Assembly (NCBI RefSeq): GCF_026167665.1
Contig: NZ_CP098740.1
Location: 6,386,001 to 6,450,000 of the forward strand
Length of the DNA stretch: 64,000 nucleotides
Reading direction: 5' to 3'
DNA from: Streptomyces drozdowiczii
GTDB lineage: Bacteria > Actinomycetota > Actinomycetes > Streptomycetales > Streptomycetaceae
The notes beneath the pieces are model-generated. The model made no database searches. It saw only the letters and a list, made by a program, of their open reading frames with translations, and had not been told where the DNA came from. Below, one piece after another: positions 1 to 7,984 of the stretch (the stretch's first letter is position 1; every line of letters starts with the position of its first letter). Both the position numbers and the translations under genes were made by a program.

Positions 1-767
1 CGGCGGCCCTCGCGGCGAGGGCCGAGCGGTTCGCGCTGCGCTCCGCGACCCTCGTCGGCGTCATCCACGAGAGCTTCGTGCCCCGGGTCACCGCCTACGG
101 GGTGGACCCGAGCCGCATCCGCACGGTGCCCAACTGGAGCCATGTGAGCACCCCTTCGGCCGACCGCGCCGCGACCAGGGCCCGGCTCGGCTGGCGCGAG
201 GACACCCCCGTCGTCCTGCACTCCGGCAACATGGGCCTCAAACAGGGCCTGGAGGTCCTGGTCGACGCGGCCCGGCTCGCCCCCGAGATCCGGATCGTCC
301 TGATGGGCGACGGCAATCAGCGCGACGCCCTGCGCGCCCGCGCCGCCGGGCTGCCCAACCTCGACTTCCTCCCCCCGGCCGACGCGGCGGAGTTCACCGA
401 CATCCTGGCCGCCGCCGACGTCCTCGCCGTCACCCAGCGCGCCTCGGTGCTCGACATGAGCGTGCCCTCGAAGCTCACCTCCTACTTCGTGTCGGGGCGC
501 CCCGTCGTCGCCTCCGTGGCCGAGGAGGGCGGCACCGCCGAGGAGGTGCGGCGCTCCGGGGCCGCGCTCCTCGTCGCACCCGAGGACCCGGCCGCCGTGC
601 TCGGCGCCGTCCGCAAACTGGTCGAGTCACCCGCCGAGGCCGACGCGCTCGGCGCCAACGGGCCGCGCTACGTGGCCCGCCATCTGGGCCGGGAAGCGGC
701 GCTGGCCCGCTTCGACGCCCTGCTCACCGAGGCCCTGCGGGACGGCCGGGAAGGCCCACGCCGATGA
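1..767 (+). CDS. glycosyltransferase family 4 (5' end outside the window)
   Basis: The reading frame is open from the first bases of the window, so the N-terminal half is missing; the GTG at 78 is internal. The visible part is the C-terminal Rossmann lobe of a GT-B retaining glycosyltransferase. It has the linker NWSH, the glycine-rich turn VVLHSGNMG (about residues 45-53 counted from 78), GDGNQRD, and the nucleotide-sugar-binding stretch SVPSKLTSYFVSGRPVVAS. The layout resembles WcaI/WbuB-type enzymes that add a sugar to an undecaprenyl-linked repeat unit on the cytoplasmic face of the membrane. Its stop overlaps the start of the Wzz-like gene by 4 bp (ATGA), which implies translational coupling in an exopolysaccharide operon. 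The sugar specificity cannot be read from the sequence. Confidence 0.9.
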   Translation, partial: AALAARAERFALRSATLVGVIHESFVPRVTAYGVDPSRIRTVPNWSHVSTPSADRAATRARLGWREDTPVVLHSGNMGLKQGLEVLVDAARLAPEIRIVLMGDGNQRDALRARAAGLPNLDFLPPADAAEFTDILAAADVLAVTQRASVLDMSVPSKLTSYFVSGRPVVASVAEEGGTAEEVRRSGAALLVAPEDPAAVLGAVRKLVESPAEADALGANGPRYVARHLGREAALARFDALLTEALRDGREGPRR

Positions 768-2488
768 CCGAACCGATCCGCGCCCTGGACGAGCAGGACG
801 AACCCGCCCTGCTCCGGGACCAGTTCCGCCAGCTCCTGCGCTACCGGACCCTGCTCGTCACCGGTGTGCTCCTCGGACTCCTGGGCAGCGGCTGGCTCGC
901 CCTGAGCGGGGAGGACACCTACGCGGCCACCGGCGAGGTGTCCGTACGGTCCGCCACCTCCGACCCCTTCGCCGCCGGGGCCTCCGCCGACAAGGGCATC
1001 AACATCGGCTCCGAACGCCAGACCGCCGTCAGCGACGCCGTGGGCACCATCGCGGCCGGCGCGCTCGCCAAACAGGGCGACACCGTCGAGGTCGGCGCCC
1101 TGCTCTCCGGGCTCCAGGTCACCAACCCGCCCAACACCCTCGTCCTCAAGTTCGCCTACACCGGCCGCACCCCCGAGCAGGCCAGGGCCCGGGCCGAAGC
1201 CCTCGCCGAGGCCTATCTGGAGATACGCCGGGAGCGCACCGAGGACAGCATCGACAACATGGTCGACGGCTACCGCGCCCAGCTCAAACCCCTCACCGAA
1301 CAGCGCGACCGGCTCGCCGAGCAGGAGACCGGCACCGGCGACGACGTCTCCAGCGCCCGCGCCAACCTCATCGTCGCGATCTCCGCGCTCAACCAGAAGG
1401 TCTCCGAACTCCGCGCCCTGGACACCACACCCGGCTACCTCAACAAGAAGCCCGTCGCCCCGCAGCACCCCACCGGGGCGGGCCTGCCGCTCCTCCTCGG
1501 ACTCGGCGGCGTCGTCGGACTCGCCCTCGGGCTGCTGATGTCCTGGGTGCGGCTCGTCTTCGACCCGGCCGTCCGCTCCACCAGGGAACTCGTCCGCTCC
1601 CTGGGCGCCCCGCTGCTCGGCACCCTGCCCCGGGAGCGCGCGACCGCCGGCACGCTGCTCGCGATCGGCCGCCCCGGCAGCAGGCTCGCCGAGGAGTACC
1701 GGGCGGTCGCCTTCCGGCTGGCCTACGACCCGTCCTTCGCCGAACGCCGCCGCCTCCTGGTGACCGCGCCCCGGGGCGACAACGACATGGCGCGGGCCGC
1801 CGCCGCCAACCTCGCCGCCGCCTTCGCCGAGATGGGCCGCGACGTCCTGCTGGTCGAGGCCGATCTGCGGACCCCGTCCCTGGCCGACGATCTCGGCGCC
1901 GCCCACCCGGGCCGCAGCCCCCGCTGGGCGACGGGCAACCAGGACCGCGGCTGGCCGTCCGACAGCCGGGCCAACGTCGACGTGCCGGGGTCCGGCGCCT
2001 TCACCCTGGTTGCCGGCCGCCGCACCGACAACGTGCCGCGCGCCCTGACCTCCGCCCCCGTCAGCCGCATCATCGCCGAGGGCGGCAGGCCCGGCGCGGT
2101 CGTCATCGTGCTCGCCCCGCCCGTCCTCTCGTACGCGGACGCCGTCGCCCTCGTCGACCGCGTCGAAGGCGTCGTCATCGTCTGCCAACCGCGTGAGGTG
2201 CACCGCAGCGACCTCGAACGCATCCGCGAGATCATCGGCGCGGCGGGCGGCTCCGTCCTCGGCACCCTGCTCCACCCCGGCCACGGCCGGCTGGACCGGC
2301 GGGCCCGCCGCAACGCGCCCCGGGACGGGCGGGGGCGACAGCCGGCCACGCGGGAACCCGCCGCCCCACGCGGCAGGTACGGCGATCCCGAGGTGGCCGG
2401 CCGCACCGGCGACCCCGCGGAGACGCTCGGCCTGCGCACCGTGGACGACGGCCGCGGCGGCCGCAACAGCGCGGCCGGACACCGATGA
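764..2488 (+). CDS. Wzz/BY-kinase-like polysaccharide chain-length protein with degenerate P-loop
   Basis: 574 residues. An N-terminal transmembrane helix (about 29-47) is followed by an extracytoplasmic region with helical stretches (about 150-215), a second membrane helix (about 243-263) and a cytoplasmic domain shaped like a bacterial tyrosine-kinase domain (about 325-500). The Walker A' segment DVLLVEADLRTP is well kept. The P-loop position, however, reads TAPRGDNDMARAAAANLA, without the GK(S/T) of active kinases, and the Walker B position reads VIVLAPPVL without the usual Asp. The Gly/Arg-rich C-terminus lacks a tyrosine cluster. In this family the protein controls polymer length with the Wzy polymerase; here it probably acts as a scaffold without kinase activity. 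It overlaps both neighbours by 4 bp. Confidence 0.82.
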   Translation: MTEPIRALDEQDEPALLRDQFRQLLRYRTLLVTGVLLGLLGSGWLALSGEDTYAATGEVSVRSATSDPFAAGASADKGINIGSERQTAVSDAVGTIAAGALAKQGDTVEVGALLSGLQVTNPPNTLVLKFAYTGRTPEQARARAEALAEAYLEIRRERTEDSIDNMVDGYRAQLKPLTEQRDRLAEQETGTGDDVSSARANLIVAISALNQKVSELRALDTTPGYLNKKPVAPQHPTGAGLPLLLGLGGVVGLALGLLMSWVRLVFDPAVRSTRELVRSLGAPLLGTLPRERATAGTLLAIGRPGSRLAEEYRAVAFRLAYDPSFAERRRLLVTAPRGDNDMARAAAANLAAAFAEMGRDVLLVEADLRTPSLADDLGAAHPGRSPRWATGNQDRGWPSDSRANVDVPGSGAFTLVAGRRTDNVPRALTSAPVSRIIAEGGRPGAVVIVLAPPVLSYADAVALVDRVEGVVIVCQPREVHRSDLERIREIIGAAGGSVLGTLLHPGHGRLDRRARRNAPRDGRGRQPATREPAAPRGRYGDPEVAGRTGDPAETLGLRTVDDGRGGRNSAAGHR

Positions 2489-3723
2489 GAGCCCGTACCG
2501 CGATCGTCTGCTCGGTCGCGGACCAGGGGGTGGCCGCCCTCACCAACATCCTGGTGCTGGTGGCCGCCGCCCGGCTCTCCACCGTAGCCGGATTCGCCCG
2601 CTTCTCCGCCGTCTACCTCGTCTTCACCGTCCTGCTCGGCGTCTCCGGCGCCTTCACGGGGCAGCCGCTCGTGCTCCGCCGGGGCGGCGGCGAGGACACC
2701 CGGTCCGCCTGCCGGTCCGCCCTCTGCTTCACGCTGCTCGCCGCCACCGCCCTCGGCGGCCTGCTCGCCGCCGTCTGCGTCCTGCTGCCCGGCTCCACGG
2801 CACGCGCCCTGATGACGCTGGGCCTGGTCCTGCCGGTGGTGCTCGGGCAGGACATCGCCCGTTACGCCTTCGCCACACTGCACGCCCAGCATCTCGCCCT
2901 GGCCGCCGACACCCTCCGGCTGGTCGGCGTCATCGGCGCCCTGGCCGTACAGCCGCACGGGGCCCCGGCCGCCCGGCTGGTCGCGGTCTGGGGGCTCTCC
3001 GCCCTTCCCGCGCTGCTGCTGTCCGCGGCCGCCCTGCACGGCAGGACCAGGGGGACCCCGGTGGCGCTGCGGCCGCTGCTCGCGAAGGGGCACCTCGGCC
3101 GGAGGTTCGTCGTCGAGTTCGGCGTCGGCAACGCCACCTCCCAGCTCTCCGTCCTCGGCCTCGGCGCCGTCGGCAACCCCCTCGTCGTGGGCGCCCTGCG
3201 CGGCGCCACCACGCTCTTCGGCCCGCTCAACGTGCTGTTCACCTCCGCCACCGGCTTCGGCCCCCCGCTCCTCGGGCGCCTCGCGACCGACCGGCTCCGG
3301 GTGCGCGCGACCGCCGCGCTGGCCGCCGTCCTGGCCCTGACGGCCGCCGCCTGGGCCACCGTCCTCGCCCTGCTGCCCGGCTCCGTCGGCCGCCACCTGC
3401 TCGGCGCGACCTGGCCCACGGCGGCGGCGCTCCTCCCGGCCACCGGCAGCCAGTACGCGGCGATGGCCGCCGGCACCTGCGGACTGCTGGCACTCCGGCT
3501 CCTGGACCCGCGCACCACGCTCTCGATCCAGGTGGTGTTCTCGCTCGCCGCGGTCGCCTTCCTCGCCACCGGTTACGCGATCGGCGGGGTGACCGGAGCC
3601 GCCTGGGGCCTGTGCCTGGGCTCCGTCTGCAAGGCCGTCGCGACCTGGACCCGGGTGGCCCGGCTGACCCGGGCGGGCGCGCGGGCGCCGGGGCGGATCA
3701 GCGCGGACGCCGCCCGGACCTGA
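2485..3723 (+). CDS. polysaccharide flippase-like (Wzx/MATE-type) membrane protein
   Basis: 412 residues with about 11-12 hydrophobic segments spread over the whole length and short Arg-rich loops, as in MOP-superfamily lipid-linked oligosaccharide flippases. The N-terminal pattern DQGVAALTNILVLVAAARL resembles Wzx/RfbX proteins. The ATG overlaps the end of the Wzz-like gene (ATGA), so the pair is translationally coupled. The likely role is moving undecaprenyl-pyrophosphate repeat units across the membrane for the polymerase encoded just downstream on the other strand. The last 26 bp overlap tail-to-tail with that polymerase gene. Sequence families of flippases are poorly conserved, so the call rests on topology and neighbourhood. 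Confidence 0.75.
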   Translation: MRARTAIVCSVADQGVAALTNILVLVAAARLSTVAGFARFSAVYLVFTVLLGVSGAFTGQPLVLRRGGGEDTRSACRSALCFTLLAATALGGLLAAVCVLLPGSTARALMTLGLVLPVVLGQDIARYAFATLHAQHLALAADTLRLVGVIGALAVQPHGAPAARLVAVWGLSALPALLLSAAALHGRTRGTPVALRPLLAKGHLGRRFVVEFGVGNATSQLSVLGLGAVGNPLVVGALRGATTLFGPLNVLFTSATGFGPPLLGRLATDRLRVRATAALAAVLALTAAAWATVLALLPGSVGRHLLGATWPTAAALLPATGSQYAAMAAGTCGLLALRLLDPRTTLSIQVVFSLAAVAFLATGYAIGGVTGAAWGLCLGSVCKAVATWTRVARLTRAGARAPGRISADAART

Positions 3724-5170
3724 AACTCGTCACCAGCGCCAGGCACAGGGCCGCGATCGCCAGCTTCCCCGCCGCCTGCAACAACGGCCCGCGCAGCAGG
3801 ATGAACGTGTACCCGGCGATCAGCGGCGCCGCGATGGCCAGCACGCTGCCCGGACCCGGCCCGTCCCGCGAGACCGCCCGTGCGTAACGCCGGTCGGTGC
3901 GCGCGGCCCCGTACCCCGTCAGCGCCAGCCCGCCGACCAGGCCCACCATCCCGAAGTCGACCCACAGCTCCGCCCACAGCGGCGCGGAGAGGTTGGTCAT
4001 GTTCATCCCCATCCACTGCCCGACCCGCACCCCGGTGTCCTCCGGCTTCCCGCTCCACGCCGCCCTCGGCACGAAGAAGAACGCGGACCCGGCCAGCTGC
4101 CGCCCGTAGGTGTGCCCACGGGTGCCGACCCAGGTGACCGTGTTGGCGAACATCACCGTCTGGTCGTAGTCCTTCGTGGCCAGCGGCTCGAACACCGAGG
4201 ACGACTGGACCGGCCGGTACCCCTCGTCGTCGTACCGGAAGCGGTCCGCGTAGGGGAACAGCACCAGCGCCCCGACCACCCCGAGCGCCAGCACCGACCG
4301 GTACATCGCCGCACTGCGCGGGAAGGCCGTGAACAGCAGCGAGACCAGCACCGTCAGGAACCAGTAACGGGCGTTGGAAATGGGGTTGTTCACGATCAGG
4401 TTGACGGCCGCCAGCCCGCACCAGACCAAGACGGTCGACGGCGAGCGCCTGGCCCGGCGCGAGGTCACCAGCCTGCGCGTGCAGAACAGCAGCGCAAGGA
4501 GCGCCGGCACCGTGCCGAAGCCCTTCAGGAACGCCGAGCCCACATTGGACTCGCCCGACGCCACCCCGCTCTCGGCGACCGATGCGCTGATCTCCTGCCT
4601 GCTGGAGAAGAAGACCGCGGGCCCGCCCAGCTTCAGCACGTAGTACCCGCTCGCCGCGAACGCCACCAGCACCAGCAGCCGCAGCCGCACCGGGTGCGCG
4701 GTGGCACCGTGCCCGTCCCCGCGCGCCGTGCGACGGCGGCGCAGCGGACGCCGCGAGGCCAGCAACGCCCCGAGGTCGAAGGCCGCGCACCCCACGAGGA
4801 CCAGCGCGACGGCGGTCACCAGATCGGCGCGCGGCCCGACCGCGGGCGTCGGCGTCTGCCCGATGACCACCTGCGCGAACGGCGCCACCCCCATCGCGAT
4901 GTACACGAACATCCAGAAGACGCCCTGGAGGAGCCGCCGCCGCGTGGACAGGATCATCGTCGCGAGCCGCGCCCCCGCGTAACAGGTCAGGACGAGCTGC
5001 AACCAGTACGCGGTGTCCCGCACCCCGGTCCCGGGCTGGGCGGCGATCAGCGCGGGCAGGAAGCACACCAGGGCGAGGACGATCGGCACGGCCAGCGCCC
5101 GCGACAGCATCGCCCAGGACAGCGGGCGGGCCGTCGCGGAGGGCGCCGCACCCTCATGCACGGATGCCAT
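3698..5170 (-). CDS. Wzy-like O-antigen/exopolysaccharide polymerase, multi-pass membrane protein
   Basis: About 490 residues with roughly ten transmembrane segments and one larger central loop, the layout of Wzy-type polymerases. Loop residues include the RYDDEGYRP and NPISNARYW regions. I chose the ATG at 5170 (MASVHEG), which is preceded by an AACGGGGAG purine stretch; a GTG at 5206 would add 12 residues but has no ribosome-binding site. The protein would join flipped repeat units on the outside of the membrane. It is divergent from the GT4 gene at 5285 and convergent with the flippase gene, overlapping it by 26 bp. No primary-sequence signature proves polymerase activity; the alternative is a ligase of similar topology. 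Confidence 0.72.
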   Translation of the reverse strand: MASVHEGAAPSATARPLSWAMLSRALAVPIVLALVCFLPALIAAQPGTGVRDTAYWLQLVLTCYAGARLATMILSTRRRLLQGVFWMFVYIAMGVAPFAQVVIGQTPTPAVGPRADLVTAVALVLVGCAAFDLGALLASRRPLRRRRTARGDGHGATAHPVRLRLLVLVAFAASGYYVLKLGGPAVFFSSRQEISASVAESGVASGESNVGSAFLKGFGTVPALLALLFCTRRLVTSRRARRSPSTVLVWCGLAAVNLIVNNPISNARYWFLTVLVSLLFTAFPRSAAMYRSVLALGVVGALVLFPYADRFRYDDEGYRPVQSSSVFEPLATKDYDQTVMFANTVTWVGTRGHTYGRQLAGSAFFFVPRAAWSGKPEDTGVRVGQWMGMNMTNLSAPLWAELWVDFGMVGLVGGLALTGYGAARTDRRYARAVSRDGPGPGSVLAIAAPLIAGYTFILLRGPLLQAAGKLAIAALCLALVTSFRSGRRPR

Positions 5171-5284
5171 CAACTCCCCGTTCCCGAAGCGCGGTTGCGT
5201 AGCCACACATTAACGAATCACCACACGGGAGGAGATGTGGCGACTAGTCTGGGCAGCGCCGGAACGAGGGCGAGGGGGACCCTG

Positions 5285-6475
5285 GTGAAGATCCTGCACA
5301 TCGTCACGCTGCACACCCCGGACCACGCCTTCGGCGGTCCGACCCGGGTGGCCCTGAACCTCTCCAAGGCGCAGCGCGCCGGGGGCGACGACGCGAGGAT
5401 CATGGCGCTGGGCGACGGCTTCGACGGGCCCCTGCCCCGCGAGGTGGAGGGCGTCCCCGTCCACCTCTTCCAGGCCCGCCACCTGCTGCCGGTGTTCGAG
5501 GTCAGCGGGATCACCTCCGCCGCCCTGCTGCGGACCGCCCGCCGCATGATGCGCGGCGCCGACCTCGTCCACGTCCACCTGATGCGCGACCTGGTCACCC
5601 TGCCCGCCGCCCTCATCGCCCTGGCCACCGGCACCCCCCTGGTCGTCCAGACCCACGGCATGGTCGACCCGACCGAGAAACGGGTCGCCCAGCTCACCGA
5701 CCTCCTGGGCGTCCGCCGGGTGCTGCGCGGCGCCGACGCGGTCCTCCACCTCACCGAGGCCGAGCGCGTCGACGTCAACGCCGTCGCCGCCCCCGTGCCG
5801 CTCACCCGGACCGTGCGCCTGGTCAACGGGGTGCGCCCGCAGCCGTTCAAACCGGCCCGCGAGCCCGGCCGCCCGCCGACCGTGCTGTTCCTCGCCCGCA
5901 TCCAGGAGCGCAAGCGCCCCGAGGACTTCGTCGCCGCGATGCCCGCCGTCCTCGCCGAACACCCCGACGCCCGCTTCGTCCTCGCGGGCCCGGACACCGG
6001 GGCCCTGCCCGGCACCCTCGAACTGGCGCGCCGCCTCGGCGTGACGGACTCGCTGGACCACGTCGGGCCGCTCGGCCACGAGGAGGTGCTGGCGGCGGGC
6101 CGCGAGGCCGACGTGTACGTCCTGCCGTCCATCGAGGAACCCCTGGGCGTCTCCGTCCTGGAAGCGATGTCCGTCGGCACCCCGGCCGTCATCACCCGCA
6201 CCTGCGGGCTCGGGCCCGATGTGGCGCGCGCCGGGGCGGGCCGGGTGATCGACAGCCGCGTCGGGGAGGACGCCGCCAACGCGGACAAGGTCGCGCGCGC
6301 CATCCTGGAACTCCTCGAGCCGGGCGCCAACGCCGAGGCGGGCAAGGCCGCCTGGGAGCTGGTCAACGAACACTTCACCATCGAGGTGGTCACCCGCACC
6401 CTCCGGCGGACCTACGAGGACGTGGTCCGCCGGAGAAGCGAAGGCATCAAGAGGACGGCTGCGCACGCGACTTGA
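5285..6475 (+). CDS. glycosyltransferase family 4
   Basis: 396 residues beginning (M)KILHIVTLHTPDHAFGGPTRVAL, the usual N-terminal lobe of a GT-B GT4 enzyme with the GG-T loop. The C-terminal lobe shows TVLFLARIQERKRPEDF and EEPLGVSVLEAMSVGTPAV, the EX7E element of retaining GT4 enzymes. The GTG at 5285 is chosen because it follows a GAGGGGGAC ribosome-binding site and starts the protein at the family norm. An in-frame GTG at 5237, right after GGGAGGAG, is the main alternative and would add 16 residues. The protein is cytoplasmic and probably extends the lipid-linked repeat unit. The gene's 3' end overlaps the convergent GT2 gene by 29 bp. Confidence 0.9.
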   Translation: MKILHIVTLHTPDHAFGGPTRVALNLSKAQRAGGDDARIMALGDGFDGPLPREVEGVPVHLFQARHLLPVFEVSGITSAALLRTARRMMRGADLVHVHLMRDLVTLPAALIALATGTPLVVQTHGMVDPTEKRVAQLTDLLGVRRVLRGADAVLHLTEAERVDVNAVAAPVPLTRTVRLVNGVRPQPFKPAREPGRPPTVLFLARIQERKRPEDFVAAMPAVLAEHPDARFVLAGPDTGALPGTLELARRLGVTDSLDHVGPLGHEEVLAAGREADVYVLPSIEEPLGVSVLEAMSVGTPAVITRTCGLGPDVARAGAGRVIDSRVGEDAANADKVARAILELLEPGANAEAGKAAWELVNEHFTIEVVTRTLRRTYEDVVRRRSEGIKRTAAHAT

Positions 6476-7274
6476 GGGCGATCTGCCAGCGGTAGAAGCT
6501 CATCGCCAGGGCGAAGTCGAACCCGGCGCGCCCGTCCAGGAACCCCCGCCGGTAGACGTACATATAGGCGAAGGACATCAGCGGCTTGAACGGCGCCCGG
6601 TGGAACAGCTGCCCCTGCCGCGACTTGGCGCGGCGCACCTGCTCCTTCACCTCCGGGTGGTGGTTGAGCCACGCCTCCCAGTCCGAGTAGCGGTTGTGCC
6701 GCTCGAACCAGGCGGTCACCGGGTCCAGGTCCTGGTGCTCGATCGGATGGCGCAGCGCCGCCGTGCTCTGCGCGACCGGCTGGTAGTGCCCCTCCACCTC
6801 CCCGATGCCGGGCGCGTCCAGATCGCCCACTTCCGGGTAGTGGCAGCGGGTCCGGTCGGTCAGCGAGCGTTTGCGGATGGTGTAGCCGTGCCGCAGCCGC
6901 TTCCCGGCGAACCAGTAGCCGAGCGGGATGTCGTACGCGGCGGGCTTCGGCGCGTCCGGATCGGCGAAGATCCCCCGCAGCTCGTCCAGCAGTCCGGGGC
7001 TCAGCCGCTCGTCCCCGTCGAGCAGCAGGATCCAGTCCAGGTCCGTGCGCACCCGGTCCAGGCACCACTGCTTCTTCCGCGGATGCCCGCCGTCCCAGCT
7101 GTACAGGACGACCTCGGCGCCGCACTCGGCGGCGATCTTCGCGGTGTCGTCGGAGCTGTGCGAGTCCACGACGACCACCGCCTCGAAATGGCCGATGACC
7201 GACCGCACGGCCTCCGCGATGTTCAGCCCCTCGTTCTTCGTGGGGATCGCCACGGCTATCGGCAGCTTCTTCAT
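6447..7274 (-). CDS. glycosyltransferase family 2
   Basis: 275 residues. MKKLPIAVAIPTKNEGLNIAEAV opens a GT-A fold; VVVDSHSSDDT supplies the nucleotide-binding Asp, and ILLLDGDERLSP contains the DxD-type metal-binding motif. This architecture matches WaaE/KdtX-like GT2 enzymes that decorate glycans. The ATG at 7274 overlaps the stop of the upstream lipoprotein gene (ATGA), so three genes on this strand (beta-propeller protein, lipoprotein, GT2) form one coupled operon. It presumably adds a sugar to the same exopolysaccharide. Donor and acceptor are unknown. Confidence 0.9.
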   Translation of the reverse strand: MKKLPIAVAIPTKNEGLNIAEAVRSVIGHFEAVVVVDSHSSDDTAKIAAECGAEVVLYSWDGGHPRKKQWCLDRVRTDLDWILLLDGDERLSPGLLDELRGIFADPDAPKPAAYDIPLGYWFAGKRLRHGYTIRKRSLTDRTRCHYPEVGDLDAPGIGEVEGHYQPVAQSTAALRHPIEHQDLDPVTAWFERHNRYSDWEAWLNHHPEVKEQVRRAKSRQGQLFHRAPFKPLMSFAYMYVYRRGFLDGRAGFDFALAMSFYRWQIALKSRAQPSS

Positions 7275-7984
7275 CCGTTGCCCCCTTCGGGCAGCCAGGC
7301 CCAGCAGCCTGTGGAGGTGAAGGCGAGCGCCGCCTCCGGAATCGTGAGCGTGGTCCGCTTCCCGTCGTGCGAGGAGCCGGATGCCAGTACCTTCCCGCCC
7401 GGGCCGGTCACCTCCCAGGTGCAGTTCGCGGTGGGGGAGACGTCCCGGTAGCGTCCCGGCCGCAGCTCGCCGTCCCGGTGCGTACCGTCGGCGTACCCGT
7501 GCGAGGCCCGCTCCACGAGGTCCTTGTGCCGGGGGCACAGATGGGTGACAGCGGGCTCGGCGCCGGTGATCTCACCCGTCACGACGGCCCCCACCGCCGT
7601 GTCCCGGTCCACCTTGACCAGGTAGTCGAGCCGGTCGCAGGTCTCCTGCCCGGTCTGGAGCACCGCCGCCGGGTCCATGCCCACGGGCACCCGGTCGGTC
7701 AGATACTCCTTCTGCTTCTTGGTGAACGTGCCGGTCGCGGGCGTCAGCCGGTCGGTGGGGATCTTGGGCGGCTCGCTGCTCCGGGTGCCCTCCGGGCCGG
7801 CGGGCGCGGAGGGATCGGCCTCCGCTCCGGCCGCGGGCGCGGACGGCGCCGCGCTGCTCGAAACCGCGGGGCCCGCGGCCTTGCCGGCCCCGGCCCCGCC
7901 GCCGTCGTCGGAGGAGGAGCCGCAGGCGGCCAGCGCCACCGTCGCGAGAACGACGGCGGCGCCGGCCAGGAACGTGTTCCTCAT
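7271..7984 (-). CDS. secreted lipoprotein of unknown function
   Basis: 237 residues. The N-terminus is a clean lipoprotein signal (hydrophobic 5-20, lipobox LAAC with Cys21), followed by a Ser/Gly/Pro/Ala-rich linker to about residue 75. The folded part (about 76-237) contains several Cys residues (CDRLDYL, HLCPRH, NCTWEV, GCWAWLP) that could form disulfides. The C-terminal segment, CTWEVTGPGGKVLASGS followed by a TLTIPEAALAF strand, looks like a small beta-sandwich found in other actinobacterial surface proteins. I do not recognise a named family. It overlaps both neighbours by 4 bp, so it is made together with the large beta-propeller protein and the GT2 enzyme, suggesting a cell-surface role linked to the polysaccharide. 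Confidence 0.82.
   Translation of the reverse strand: MRNTFLAGAAVVLATVALAACGSSSDDGGGAGAGKAAGPAVSSSAAPSAPAAGAEADPSAPAGPEGTRSSEPPKIPTDRLTPATGTFTKKQKEYLTDRVPVGMDPAAVLQTGQETCDRLDYLVKVDRDTAVGAVVTGEITGAEPAVTHLCPRHKDLVERASHGYADGTHRDGELRPGRYRDVSPTANCTWEVTGPGGKVLASGSSHDGKRTTLTIPEAALAFTSTGCWAWLPEGGNG

Noticed and set aside
668..2482. Long minus-strand frame opposite the Wzz-like gene
   Set aside because: Repetitive Gly/Ala/Asp/Val composition typical of a shadow frame; the plus-strand gene has membrane helices and family motifs.
4112..5284. N-terminal extension of the GT4 gene back to 4112
   Set aside because: The extra 390 residues are basic low-complexity sequence antisense to the polymerase gene. 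The GT4 family starts at MKILHIV and a ribosome-binding site precedes GTG 5285.
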